A stretch of DNA of 64,000 nt from the NCBI GenBank assembly GCA_016704565.1, contig JADIZV010000003.1:124001-188000 (forward strand), in the 5' to 3' direction. This DNA is from Candidatus Phosphoribacter baldrii (lineage in GTDB: Bacteria; Actinomycetota; Actinomycetes; Actinomycetales; Dermatophilaceae). Below, piece after piece: positions 43,789 to 53,222 of the stretch (positions are counted from its first letter, which is position 1; every line of letters begins with the position of its first letter). Under the pieces are notes generated by a model, which saw only the letters and a program-made list of their open reading frames with translations, was not told where the DNA came from and ran no database searches. Position numbers and translations under genes: made by a program.

Positions 43789-46505
43789 CCGAGCTAGCCC
43801 GGTTCGCTGCCGGGCTGGACTTCGGCCTCGACCCCTTCCAGGTCGCCGGCTGCGAGGCCCTGGAGGCCGGACGTGGCGTGCTGGTCGCGGCGCCCACCGG
43901 GGCCGGCAAGACCGTCGTGGGTGAGTTCGCCGTCCATCTGGCCCTCGCGTCGGGTCGCAAGGCCTTCTATACGACGCCGATCAAGGCGCTGTCCAACCAG
44001 AAGTATGCCGACCTGTGCCGACGCCACGGCGCTGATCGGGTCGGCCTGCTCACAGGTGACTCCTCGGTCAACGGCGAGGCACCCGTCGTCGTCATGACGA
44101 CCGAGGTGCTGCGCAACATGATGTATGCCGGGTCGCCCACCCTGGCAGGTCTCGGCTACGTCGTCATGGACGAGGTCCACTACCTCGCCGACCGGTTCCG
44201 GGGGGCGGTGTGGGAAGAAGTCATCATCCACCTGCCCGAGGACGTCCTGCTCGTGTCGCTGTCGGCCACCGTGTCCAACGCCGAGGAGTTCGGCGAGTGG
44301 CTCGGGGAGGTCCGCGGAGACGTCGCGGTCGTCGTCTCCGAGGTCCGACCGGTGCCGCTCTGGCAACACGTCATGGTCGGCAAGCAACTGTTCGACCTGT
44401 TCGTGGAGGAGTCACTTGACGCCTCGGGTCGCCCCGAGGAGGGTCGCCGGGTCGAGCTCAATCCTGAACTGCTGGAACGGATCCGGTCGGTCGATCGAGC
44501 CCTGGCTGCCGACGCGGCCGCCCGTCGCGGACCCCGAGGGCGGGAGGGCGGCATACGGCCGGGTGGTGGTCCCTCCCGGGCGGATGTCATCTGGGCCTTG
44601 GACCGGGAGGGGCTGCTCCCGGCGATCACGTTCGTTTTCAGCCGGGTGGGCTGTGACGCGGCCGTGGGGCAGCTGCTTGCCCGGGGCGTCAAGCTCGTCA
44701 GCGATGAGGACGGCGTGCGTAACCGGCGCTACGTCGAGGAGCGGATCGGTGGGCTGGCCGACGAGGACCTCGGGGTCCTCGGCTACTGGGACTTCGTCGA
44801 CGGGATCGAGCGGGGTTTCGCGGCGCACCACGCGGGGATGCTGCCAACCTTCCGGGAGATCGTCGAGGAGCTGTTCACTCAGGGGCGGATCCGGGCGGTG
44901 TTCGCCACCGAGACCTTGGCGCTGGGCATCAACATGCCAGCCCGCACCGTCGTGCTTGAGAAGCTCGTCAAGTTCAACGGCGACACCCACGCCGAACTCA
45001 CGCCGGGGGAGTACACCCAGCTGACCGGCCGGGCCGGGCGCCGAGGCATCGACGTCGAAGGCCACGGGGTCGTGCTGTGGACCCGCGGGCTGGACCCGAT
45101 GGTGGTCGGCGGGCTGGCCTCGACCCGCACCTATCCGCTGCGCTCGAGCTTCCGGCCGACCTACAACATGGCCGTCAACCTCGTCGCCCAGGTGGGCCGC
45201 GAACGGGCACGTGAGGTCCTGGAGACCTCGTTCGCCCAGTTCCAGGCCGATCGCTCCGTCGTGGGCCTGGCCCGCGCGGTCCGCCGCGGCGAGCGGCAGC
45301 TGGCCGACATGGCCGTCGAATGGCATTGCCATCTGGGCGATTTCAGCGAGTATGCCGCCCTGCGCGCTTCTCTGCGCGACCTGGAGAAGGGCGCCGCCAA
45401 AGCCCGCTCGGCAGCCACCCGGGCAGCCGCCGAGCTTTCCCTGGAACGACTACGACCGGGGGACGTCATCCGCGTGCCCACTGGCCGTCGCGCCGGGTAT
45501 GCCGTCGTCGTCGCTGCCAACCGCGGAGGACCCGGCCGGCCGGCTTCGCCCGCCGTCGTCACTGAGGACCGACAGCTGCGCCGGCTGACAACCGTCGACG
45601 TTCCGACACCCATCGAGCCGTTGCTCACCGTCCGAATCCCGGCCAGCTTCAACGCCAAGAGCCCCAAATCCCGCCGGGACCTGGCCGCCACGTTGCGGGT
45701 CGCGGTCGCGCATGAGCCGCCGCCGCGGCATACCCAGCGGGGTGGCGAGGACGACGACCGACGAGAGACGACCCGCGAGGTCGGGCGCTTGCGCGCCGCG
45801 CTGCGGGACCACCCGTGCCACGCGTGTCCCGACCGGGAGGAACACGCCCGCAAGGCCGAACGCTGGTGGCGGCTGCGGCGGGAGACCGACGGGCTGGCCC
45901 GGCAGGTCGACGGACGCACCAATACGGTCGCGCGGACCTTCGATCGGATCTGCGACCTGTTGGTCGAGCGTGGTTACCTCGGTGCGGGCGGGCACACGGT
46001 GACCGCGGCAGGGGAGCAGCTGCGTCGCATCTATGCCGAGCGGGACCTCCTCACCGCCCAGTGCCTCCACGAAGGAGTGTGGAACCGGCTCGACGCGGCG
46101 GGGCTCGCGGCGGTCGTGTCGGCACTCATCCACGAGCCCCGCCGCGAGGACCTCGCCGCGGCGCCGCGGATGCCCACGACCGACGTGGCGCAGGCGCTGG
46201 CAGCGATGACCGCGCTGTGGGCGACCCTGGAGGAGCAGGAGCGGCGGCATGGGCTGCCGCCCAGTGGCGCCCCCGACCCGGGCATCGTGTGGATGGTTCA
46301 CCGGTGGGCCAGCGGCCAACGCCTGGAGGTCGTGCTGCGTGGGTCGGACCTGGCGGCAGGGGACTTCGTCAGGCGCTGCAAGCAGGTCGTCGACCTCCTC
46401 GACCAGATCGGCGACATCGCCCCACATCCGGCCCTGCGCACCAAGGCCCGCAAGGCCGTCGACGCGGTGCGTCGGGGGGTCGTGGCAGCCGATCGAATCG
46501 ATTGA
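43785..46505 (+). CDS. helY: Ski2-like DEAD/DEAH-box RNA helicase HelY
   Basis: The 906-residue helicase has Q-motif-like DPFQVAGCEAL, Walker A APTGAGKT (36-43), TTPIKALSNQKY, the DEVH box (about 128-131), SATVSNAEEF and motif VI QLTGRAGRRGID. A long C-terminal part (about 520-906) holds an SH3-like and a helical bundle domain as in Ski2/Mtr4 proteins, with the cysteine pair CHACPD. HelY probably unwinds structured RNA during turnover. It is coupled to the lipid kinase gene upstream. Homologue: Rv2092c. Confidence 0.91.
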   Translation: MTELARFAAGLDFGLDPFQVAGCEALEAGRGVLVAAPTGAGKTVVGEFAVHLALASGRKAFYTTPIKALSNQKYADLCRRHGADRVGLLTGDSSVNGEAPVVVMTTEVLRNMMYAGSPTLAGLGYVVMDEVHYLADRFRGAVWEEVIIHLPEDVLLVSLSATVSNAEEFGEWLGEVRGDVAVVVSEVRPVPLWQHVMVGKQLFDLFVEESLDASGRPEEGRRVELNPELLERIRSVDRALAADAAARRGPRGREGGIRPGGGPSRADVIWALDREGLLPAITFVFSRVGCDAAVGQLLARGVKLVSDEDGVRNRRYVEERIGGLADEDLGVLGYWDFVDGIERGFAAHHAGMLPTFREIVEELFTQGRIRAVFATETLALGINMPARTVVLEKLVKFNGDTHAELTPGEYTQLTGRAGRRGIDVEGHGVVLWTRGLDPMVVGGLASTRTYPLRSSFRPTYNMAVNLVAQVGRERAREVLETSFAQFQADRSVVGLARAVRRGERQLADMAVEWHCHLGDFSEYAALRASLRDLEKGAAKARSAATRAAAELSLERLRPGDVIRVPTGRRAGYAVVVAANRGGPGRPASPAVVTEDRQLRRLTTVDVPTPIEPLLTVRIPASFNAKSPKSRRDLAATLRVAVAHEPPPRHTQRGGEDDDRRETTREVGRLRAALRDHPCHACPDREEHARKAERWWRLRRETDGLARQVDGRTNTVARTFDRICDLLVERGYLGAGGHTVTAAGEQLRRIYAERDLLTAQCLHEGVWNRLDAAGLAAVVSALIHEPRREDLAAAPRMPTTDVAQALAAMTALWATLEEQERRHGLPPSGAPDPGIVWMVHRWASGQRLEVVLRGSDLAAGDFVRRCKQVVDLLDQIGDIAPHPALRTKARKAVDAVRRGVVAADRID

Positions 46506-46697
46506 CTCGTGGGCTCGCGCGTCCGGCAGAACCGCACCGGAAGCGCGTTTCTCGTGCGGTATTCCACGGTGGGAAACCGGGTGGCCGTGGTGCGGGACTC
46601 TGCCGCCAAAGGGCGGTTGACTGAAATACTGTCAAAGCCTTGATGACTGAACGGTCCAATGATGTCCCGCGCCTTCACGACGCCAACGAGGAGAGCC

Positions 46698-48164
46698 ATG
46701 CAACAGCTCACAGGTCTGGACGAGATGTTCCTGTCGTTGGACACGGGGCGCACGACGGGGCATGTCGCCGGGATCGCGTTCTTCGACAAGCCCGCCGAGA
46801 AGCGGGACGAGCTGAAGTTCCTGCGCGACCGGGTGGCTGAGCGGCTGCCGCGCCTCCCGGTCTTGCGGTGGCGGCTCAAGAGCGTGCCGCTGGAGATGGA
46901 CGGCCGTTACTGGGTGGACGGCCCGGTCGACCTGCAAGAGCAGGTGGTGGGGATCCGGCTGCCCCAGCCCGGCACCGAGAAGCAGTTGCACGCCACCCTG
47001 GACCGGATCATGGCCCAGTTGCTGGAGCGCGACCGCCCGATGTGGCGGATCTACGTCATCGAAGGTCTGGAGAACGGCGGCTACGCCTACGTCGTGAAGA
47101 TGACCCACGGTCTGGCGGACGGCAGCGTCCTGTGGATGCTCTTCGACCAGCTCTCTGACCAGCCGAGCGAAGAGCTGCCCGAGGTCCCGATGAGTCCCGA
47201 GCCGCGTGGCGGTAAGGCGGAGATGCTCGCCCGGGGTCTGGCCGGGTTGGCCAAGAAGCCCGCCAAGGGCATCAAGCTCCAAGCCGAGACGGCGGTGTGG
47301 GCGGCCAGCAAGGTCCGCAAGGAGGGCCTGCGTTTCCTCCCCGACAGCGTCGTCCGAATGCTGCCCGGCGAGCTCAGCAAGCCGGTCGCGGCTTTGACCA
47401 ACAAGGGACGGCCGGACGGCGAGCCCAAGGCCGGGTCTTTGGTGCCTTCGCTCGCACCACCGAAGTCCCCCTTCAACGGGACGGTGACGAGCAACGTCAG
47501 CATCGTTTATCACGACTTCGCGATCGCCGACCTGCGCAAGGTCGGCAAGCTGGTCGGCGGGACGATCAACGACGCGGTCCTGGCCGTGACCGCGGGGGCG
47601 TTGCGCGCCTACATGGCGGACCACGGCGGCATCGTCGAACGCCCGCTCATCACGTCGACGCCGATCTCGTGGCGCACCGGCAAGGAGAAGGAGCGCTTCG
47701 CCAACCAGGTGTTCATGCTCTTCCAACCGCTCGGCACCCACATCGCCGACCCGATGGAGCGGCTGAAGTTTGCCAAGGAGACGGCCACCGCCGCGAAGGC
47801 CAACTGGGACGGCGTGCCGAGCCACCTCACCCGCCGAGCCAGCGAATGGATGCCGGTCGTCGCACTCGGCCCGAGCATGAAGGTGATGTCCTACCTGCCC
47901 GGCCAGTATTCGCCGAAGATGTTCAACGTCTCGGTGTCCAACGTCAAGGGCCCGCAGGTCAAGCCGATCTATGGCGGGGCGCAGATGGAGAAGTACATCA
48001 TCTTCGGCTTCCTGCCTCCGGGTGTCGGCCTGCTGCTCGGCGGCCAGAGCCTGGGTGACCGGATCATCTTCAGCGCCACGGCGTGCACCGACATCGTCAC
48101 CCACTACCGTGACCTGCCCCGCTATCTCGAGGAGAGCCTGGCCCAGTTGCTCGCGCTGGCCTGA
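46698..48164 (+). CDS. wax ester synthase/diacylglycerol acyltransferase (WS/DGAT)
   Basis: The 488-residue protein belongs to the bifunctional WS/DGAT family that makes wax esters or triacylglycerol from acyl-CoA. The start LTGLDEMFLSLDTG is typical. The active-site motif, usually HHxxxDG, reads THGLADG (136-142): the first His is Thr, while the catalytic second His137 is kept. Downstream NDAVLAVTAGALR and NVSVSNVKGP are conserved. GAGGAGAG precedes the ATG at 46698; an upstream in-frame ATG at 46659 is less likely. The gene has no copy of the window-wide octamer over nearly 1.5 kb. Confidence 0.89.
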   Translation: MQQLTGLDEMFLSLDTGRTTGHVAGIAFFDKPAEKRDELKFLRDRVAERLPRLPVLRWRLKSVPLEMDGRYWVDGPVDLQEQVVGIRLPQPGTEKQLHATLDRIMAQLLERDRPMWRIYVIEGLENGGYAYVVKMTHGLADGSVLWMLFDQLSDQPSEELPEVPMSPEPRGGKAEMLARGLAGLAKKPAKGIKLQAETAVWAASKVRKEGLRFLPDSVVRMLPGELSKPVAALTNKGRPDGEPKAGSLVPSLAPPKSPFNGTVTSNVSIVYHDFAIADLRKVGKLVGGTINDAVLAVTAGALRAYMADHGGIVERPLITSTPISWRTGKEKERFANQVFMLFQPLGTHIADPMERLKFAKETATAAKANWDGVPSHLTRRASEWMPVVALGPSMKVMSYLPGQYSPKMFNVSVSNVKGPQVKPIYGGAQMEKYIIFGFLPPGVGLLLGGQSLGDRIIFSATACTDIVTHYRDLPRYLEESLAQLLALA

Positions 48165-48194
48165 CCGGGCTGGCTGCACGCTGACTGCCAGTTG

Positions 48195-49226
48195 TCAGCC
48201 GAGTCCCAGCGCGCCCAGCACGCGGTTAAACGGATTGGTCAGCCCGTAGTCGACCGCCAGCCGGGACATGAGCGCCGGGTCGGCCACGCGCGTGGGAAGG
48301 CGTAGGTCCACGTCGGGGACGGGAGCGTCCACCGCCACCCGCACGACGCCCGGCGCGACATCCAGGTATGCCGCCCCGGCCTCCAGCCGGGCCCGCTTGG
48401 CGCCCTTGATCCGGGGGTCGCCGCCGTCAACGGCAGTCCGTATGCCGTCCAACGATCCGTAGGTGGCCAACAGGGCTGCAGCCGTCTTCTCGCCGATCCC
48501 GGCCACGCCGGGCAACCCATCCGAGGCGTCGCCGCGCAACACGGCGAGGTCGGCGTAGGCGTCGCCGGTCGGCACGGCATACCGGGCAATCAGGACCGAT
48601 TGGTCGACGATCTCGGCGTCGCGCACGCCCCCTTTAGCGGTGTAGAGCACGCGCACGGCCAACGCGTCGTCGACGAGCTGGAACAGGTCGCGGTCGCCGG
48701 TGACGATGTCGACCGCGAGGTGGCCGCGGTGCCGGTGGGCCAAGGCTCCGATGACGTCGTCGGCTTCGAAGCCATCCACGCCGACCCGGGCGACGCCGAG
48801 GGCGGCCAGGGCGGCCGCGATGACCGGGACCTGGGGCGCCAGGTCGTCGGGCGCTTCTTCGGCAGTGCGCCCCGAGTCCCCAGCCTCGGCGGGCGTGGCC
48901 GACGGTGAGGGCACCGCATCCGAGGCGGCGCCGCCGGCCCCGGCCACACCACCGGGCGCGGTCAGGTCGCCCCCGGCCGCGACGCGGTGGGTCTTGTAGG
49001 ACGGGATCGCCCGCACCCGGAACTGTGGTCGCCAGTCGTTGTCCCAGCAGGCGGCCAGGTGGGTCGGTCGATGCCGGTCGACCAGGGTGGCCAGCATGTC
49101 CAGGAAGCCCCGGATCGCGTTGGTCGGCGGCTCGTCCGGGCTGGTCCGTTGGTCGGGCACTCCGTAGAAGGCCCGGAAGTACAGGCTCGCCGAGTCGAGC
49201 AGGAGAAGTCGGCCGCCGCGGTCCAT
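48195..49226 (-). CDS. 5'-3' exonuclease (PolI N-terminal-like)
   Basis: The 343-residue protein is a stand-alone flap endonuclease/5'-3' exonuclease like Rv2090 of M. tuberculosis, in the same neighbourhood. Acidic metal sites are visible in LLLLDSASLYFRAFY, CWDNDWRPQFR, GFEADDVIGAL and DIVTGDRDLFQL. The helix-hairpin-helix motif GLPGVAGIGEKTAAALL binds DNA. An Ala/Gly/Pro-rich insertion of about 45 residues (near 90-130) separates the first two parts and is unusual. It probably removes primers or flaps in repair. Confidence 0.89.
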   Translation of the reverse strand: MDRGGRLLLLDSASLYFRAFYGVPDQRTSPDEPPTNAIRGFLDMLATLVDRHRPTHLAACWDNDWRPQFRVRAIPSYKTHRVAAGGDLTAPGGVAGAGGAASDAVPSPSATPAEAGDSGRTAEEAPDDLAPQVPVIAAALAALGVARVGVDGFEADDVIGALAHRHRGHLAVDIVTGDRDLFQLVDDALAVRVLYTAKGGVRDAEIVDQSVLIARYAVPTGDAYADLAVLRGDASDGLPGVAGIGEKTAAALLATYGSLDGIRTAVDGGDPRIKGAKRARLEAGAAYLDVAPGVVRVAVDAPVPDVDLRLPTRVADPALMSRLAVDYGLTNPFNRVLGALGLG

Positions 49227-49311
49227 GGCGTCTCACCCTAGTCCCGGGCGCCAACGTCCACGACCCAATCAGGCAAGCGCAGCCTCGCCCGGAATGCGTA
49301 GGCTGCACTCC

Positions 49312-49788
49312 ATGGAGAAACTCGACCGGAAGCTCGTGCAGCTGCTCGCGGCCGACGGCCGGATGAGCTACACGGATCTCGGCAAGGCGACCGGCCTATC
49401 GACCTCCGCCGTGCACCAGCGGGTCCGTCGACTGGAAGAGCGCGGCGTGGTCCAGGGCTATCAGGCGATCATCGACCCGGCGCAGGTCGGGCTGCCGCTC
49501 ACGGCATACATCTCGTTGTCTCCCCTCGACCCCGCGGCGCCCGACGACATCCCCGACCGGATCCGCAGTTTCCCCGAGATCGAGTCCTGCCACTCGGTGG
49601 CCGGGGACTTCAACTACATCACCAAGGTCCGGGTCGCGACGCCGCTGGACCTGGAGGACCTGCTGACGAGGCTGCGCGGCGCCGCGCACGTCCAGACCCG
49701 CACGACGGTCGTCCTGTCGACGGCCTGGGAAGGGCGCCCGGTCACCGGCAAAGAGGCCAGGGAGCCCAAGGAGTCCCCGAAGTCCTAG
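49312..49788 (+). CDS. Lrp/AsnC family transcriptional regulator
   Basis: The 158-residue product has an N-terminal helix-turn-helix (about 3-50: KLDRKLVQLLAADGRMSYTDLG, STSAVHQRVRRLEERGVV) and a C-terminal RAM ligand-binding domain (about 65-140: TAYISLSP, CHSVAGDFNYITKVRV). Such regulators sense amino acids; a lysine-degradation cluster lies 4-11 kb away, but no direct link is shown. A TAGGCT box at 49299-49304 lies 7 nt before the ATG. It is convergent with the MFS gene. Confidence 0.9.
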   Translation: MEKLDRKLVQLLAADGRMSYTDLGKATGLSTSAVHQRVRRLEERGVVQGYQAIIDPAQVGLPLTAYISLSPLDPAAPDDIPDRIRSFPEIESCHSVAGDFNYITKVRVATPLDLEDLLTRLRGAAHVQTRTTVVLSTAWEGRPVTGKEAREPKESPKS

Positions 49789-49801
49789 GACAGCAGCTCG
49801 G

Positions 49802-51046
49802 TCAGAGGCGGTCGGTCGGCTCGTAGGACTCAGGGTCCGGGGGAGTGAGCACCCGGGGGTGAGCGACCCGATGGTGGTAGGCCCAGGTGATCCATCCGGC
49901 CACGCTGAAACTCACCGCGGCAGCGGTCAATCCGGCGAGGGTCCCGCTGACCAGCGGCACCAAGGCTCCCGCCACCACCGAGTTGAGCATCGTGTTGGTG
50001 AAGGACTGCATCGAGGACAACGTCCCGCGGTGTCGGGGCCGAACATCGAGCAGGACCAAGGTGACGATGGGGAAGACCAGGGCGATGCCCAAACCGGTGG
50101 TCACCGGTCCCACGAGCACCCACGGCAGGGTCCGCACGCCTCCGGCGTCGAGCGCCAATTGGACCAATCCGCCGACCACGGCCACGCCAAAACCCAAGGT
50201 CAGGAAGCGCGGCCCGCTCACCCGGCCCGCCAGCCGCCCCGTCAGCCACGAGCCGAAGATCATCATCGTCACCACCGGGACGAACAGCCACCCGAAGTCC
50301 CCGGGCCCGAGGTGCAGGTGGTCGACGATGATCGCAGGAGCCGCCGAGATGTAGGTGAACAAGGCGGCGAAGTTGAACGACGAAACCGCCAGCAGCCGTC
50401 GCACCCCGGCATCCCGACCGGCATCGACGACGGCCCGCACCAGGGCCCCCGGCTGCAGGGAGGTCCGCCGGTCCGCTGGGTGGGTCTCTGGCAAGAACAG
50501 CAGGACAGCCGCGAGGATAGCCACGGCGAACAGGGCCAGGAACCAGAAGATGCTGCGCCAGCTCGACCACCCAAGCAGCCAGCCCCCGACAATCGGGGCC
50601 AGCGCCGGGGCCACCCCGAAGATCATCGACATGAGCGACATGGCGCGCTGCGCGGTGTCCCCGGAGAAGAGGTCGCGCACGACAGTGCGCCCGACGATCA
50701 TCCCGCCGCCGGCGACGACGCCCTGCAGGGCGCGGCCGACGAGCAACCAGGTCATCGACGGCGCGAGCGCGCAGAACACCGAGGTGGCCGTGAAGAGCGC
50801 GAGCCCGCCGACGATGATCGGCTTGCGACCCAGCGCATCTGACAACGGCCCGTGCAGCAGGCTCATCACCGCGAAGGTGAACAGATAGACCGAAACGATC
50901 TGCTGGGTCGCGACCGCGTCGACCGCGAACTCGCGCTGCACCGCCGGGAAGCCCGGGAAGATCGTGTCGACTGTGAACGGGCCGATCATGGTCAGCGCCG
51001 CGAGAAGGAAGACCACCCCTCGATCGGATGGCCGCCGGACGCTCAC
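49802..51046 (-). CDS. MFS transporter, Bcr/CflA-type drug exporter
   Basis: The 414-residue protein has 12 predicted membrane segments and the MFS signature HGPLSDALGRKP in the loop between helices 2 and 3. MIGPFTVDTIFPGFPAVQREF at the start and the MSLMSMIFGVAPALAPIVGGWLL segment point to the Bcr/CflA subfamily of drug/H+ antiporters. The substrate is unknown. The C-terminal tail is cytoplasmic. It lies downstream of the YbaK gene on the same strand, 63 bp apart. Confidence 0.88.
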   Translation of the reverse strand: MSVRRPSDRGVVFLLAALTMIGPFTVDTIFPGFPAVQREFAVDAVATQQIVSVYLFTFAVMSLLHGPLSDALGRKPIIVGGLALFTATSVFCALAPSMTWLLVGRALQGVVAGGGMIVGRTVVRDLFSGDTAQRAMSLMSMIFGVAPALAPIVGGWLLGWSSWRSIFWFLALFAVAILAAVLLFLPETHPADRRTSLQPGALVRAVVDAGRDAGVRRLLAVSSFNFAALFTYISAAPAIIVDHLHLGPGDFGWLFVPVVTMMIFGSWLTGRLAGRVSGPRFLTLGFGVAVVGGLVQLALDAGGVRTLPWVLVGPVTTGLGIALVFPIVTLVLLDVRPRHRGTLSSMQSFTNTMLNSVVAGALVPLVSGTLAGLTAAAVSFSVAGWITWAYHHRVAHPRVLTPPDPESYEPTDRL

Positions 51047-51109
51047 AGAGGCACGCTACGCCGCCACGACGTCACGCCGTCGGGCCGTCCACGCGCTGAC
51101 CGGCCGCGT

Positions 51110-51595
51110 TCACCGCTCCCGCGAAATGGGCGCCACCGTGCCACGGGTGAGGGCGAGCAGGTCGGTGGGGGAGAGCTCCACGTCCAGGCCGCGCCGCCCG
51201 CCCGAGACGAGGATCGTCGGGTATGCCGTGGCACCACCATCGAGCACGGTCGGCAGCGCGCGCTTCTGGCCGAGCGGCGAGATGCCCCCTACGACATAGC
51301 CGGTGACCCGCTCTGCCACGGCAGGGTCGGCCATGACCGCCTTCTTGGCCCCCAGCGCCGCCGCGACGGCCTTAAGGTCCAGCTGTCGGTCGACCGGGAC
51401 GATGCCCACGCCGAGCCGCCCGTCTGCCTCGACGAGCAGGGTCTTGAACACCCGGGCGGGTTCGATGCCGAGGGCGGTCGCCGCTTCCAGCCCAAAGGAC
51501 GCCGCCGCTGGATCGTGCTCATAGATGTGCACCGTGAACGCCACCTTCGCCCGAGTGAGCGCGGTGGTCGCCGGAGTGCCAGTCGCCTTCGCCAC
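51110..51595 (-). CDS. YbaK/EbsC family Cys-tRNA(Pro) deacylase
   Basis: From the GTG at 51595 the product has 161 residues, the usual length; the frame is open further upstream. It hydrolyses misacylated Cys-tRNA(Pro) or related species. Family features are TPATTALTRAKVAFTVHIYEHD at the start, RVFKTLLVEADG, the catalytic Lys region GAKKAVMADPAVAERVTGY, and GGISPLGQKRALP. No clear ribosome-binding site is seen, so the start is tentative. It is divergent from the monooxygenase gene (139 bp between starts). Confidence 0.86.
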   Translation of the reverse strand: MAKATGTPATTALTRAKVAFTVHIYEHDPAAASFGLEAATALGIEPARVFKTLLVEADGRLGVGIVPVDRQLDLKAVAAALGAKKAVMADPAVAERVTGYVVGGISPLGQKRALPTVLDGGATAYPTILVSGGRRGLDVELSPTDLLALTRGTVAPISRER

Positions 51596-51734
51596 GACGA
51601 CCGAGTATGCCGCCCTCCCACCATCGGCCGCGACGAGCCACGGTCGTCCGTTCACCGATGGTTGCGACCGCGTGTCGAGGCTCACCCCTGGGGACGATGC
51701 GTCGTCCGGGGGCGCGGCGGCATACTCTGCGGCT

Positions 51735-53222
51735 GTGTCACACCAGCGGGTGGTCATCGTGGGGGCGGGCTTCTCTGGCATCGCCATGGCCGCGCGCCTG
51801 TCCCAGACCGGGATGGAGGACTTCCTCATCCTGGAGAAGGCGACCGACGTCGGTGGCACCTGGCGGGATAACCGCTATCCCGGCTGCGCGTGCGACGTGC
51901 CCAGTCGGCTCTACTCGTTGAGCTTCGCGCCGAAGGTCGACTGGAGCCGCGACTATGCGCCGGCGGGGGAGATCTGGGACTACCTGCGGGAATGCATCGA
52001 TCGGTTCGGGCTGCGGTCACGGCTCGTGCTCGGTGCAGACGTCATCGACGCGACCTGGGCCGACGGCCGCTGGCAGGTCCTCGCCGCAGACGGGCGCGAG
52101 TGGACGGCTGATGCCCTCGTCCTGGGCGTCGGGGGGCTGCATGTCCCCAAGCGACCTGACCTGCCGGGCTTGGGGTCGTTCGCGGGCGAGGTCCTGCACA
52201 CCGCCGACTGGCCGGCGGACGACCACCTGGACGGTCGACGGGTCGCCGTCGTCGGCACCGGTGCGTCAGCGGTCCAGCTGATCCCCGCCATCGCCAGCCG
52301 GGTCAGCGACCTCGTGGTCTTTCAGCGCACACCCTCGTGGATCCTGCAACGCAACGATCGCATCTGGTCGCACGCTCGGGCCCAGACCTACTCGCGTATG
52401 CCGTTCATCGAACGGGTCCAGCGGTGGCGCACCTATCTGCGGCTTGAGTCGAGGGTGCTCGGCTTCGGGCGTCTGGATCGGGCCCGGCGACTCGTTGAGT
52501 CGCAAGCCGTGGAGCGGCTTGAGCGGCAGGTCCCCGACCCGGCCACCCGGGAGGCCTTGACGCCGCGCTATGCGCTGGGCTGCAAGCGGGTGCTGCTCTC
52601 GGACGACTACTGGCCGACCTTTGCCCGCCCGAACGTGCACCTGGTCACCTCACCGATCGAGCGGGTGGAGCCCACGGGCGTGGTCACCGAGGACGGTGAG
52701 CACCACGACGTCGACACGATCGTCTTCGCGACCGGTTTCGACCTGCGGGGCAGCTTCGACCGGATGCACATCACCGGGCAGAGCGGTCGAACCCTGTCCG
52801 GCGAGTGGGAAGCCAACCGCAACACCCACCTGGGCATCGAAGTGGCCGGGTTCCCCGAGCTCTACCTGCTCCTCGGGCCGAACACCGCGCTCGGCCACAA
52901 CTCGGTCCTCATCATGATCGAGGCTGCGGTCGAGCACATCCTGCTCGCGCTGCATCGAGCCGACCGCCGGGGGCCGCACGTCGTCACCCGGGCCGCTCAG
53001 GTGAGGTTCGGGCGCTGGGTCCGGCAGCGGACCCGGCATACCGTCTGGGGATCGGGGTGCCAGAGCTGGTACCTCGACGAGCGCGGCCGCAACGTGGCCA
53101 TCTGGCCGGCGTCGACGGTGCGCTACAAGCTCGTGACCCGGCGGCTGCGCGAGCGCGACTATCAAGCCGTGCCCGGGCGCAGCGCGCCGGGTGCCACGGG
53201 AGCGGGTCAGACCAGCGACTGA
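51735..53222 (+). CDS. FAD-dependent monooxygenase, Baeyer-Villiger type
   Basis: From the GTG at 51735 the product has 495 residues. The FAD motif reads VVIVGAGFSGIAMA (residues 6-19), GGTWRDNRYPGCACDVPS follows, the Baeyer-Villiger fingerprint FAGEVLHTADWP (FxGxxxHTxxW) is present, and the NADPH motif is VAVVGTGASAVQ. Such enzymes insert oxygen beside a carbonyl or oxidise heteroatoms; the substrate is unknown. A TACTCT box at 51723-51728, overlapping an octamer copy, lies 6 nt before the GTG. The last 16 bases overlap the end of kamA on the other strand. Confidence 0.88.
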   Translation: MSHQRVVIVGAGFSGIAMAARLSQTGMEDFLILEKATDVGGTWRDNRYPGCACDVPSRLYSLSFAPKVDWSRDYAPAGEIWDYLRECIDRFGLRSRLVLGADVIDATWADGRWQVLAADGREWTADALVLGVGGLHVPKRPDLPGLGSFAGEVLHTADWPADDHLDGRRVAVVGTGASAVQLIPAIASRVSDLVVFQRTPSWILQRNDRIWSHARAQTYSRMPFIERVQRWRTYLRLESRVLGFGRLDRARRLVESQAVERLERQVPDPATREALTPRYALGCKRVLLSDDYWPTFARPNVHLVTSPIERVEPTGVVTEDGEHHDVDTIVFATGFDLRGSFDRMHITGQSGRTLSGEWEANRNTHLGIEVAGFPELYLLLGPNTALGHNSVLIMIEAAVEHILLALHRADRRGPHVVTRAAQVRFGRWVRQRTRHTVWGSGCQSWYLDERGRNVAIWPASTVRYKLVTRRLRERDYQAVPGRSAPGATGAGQTSD

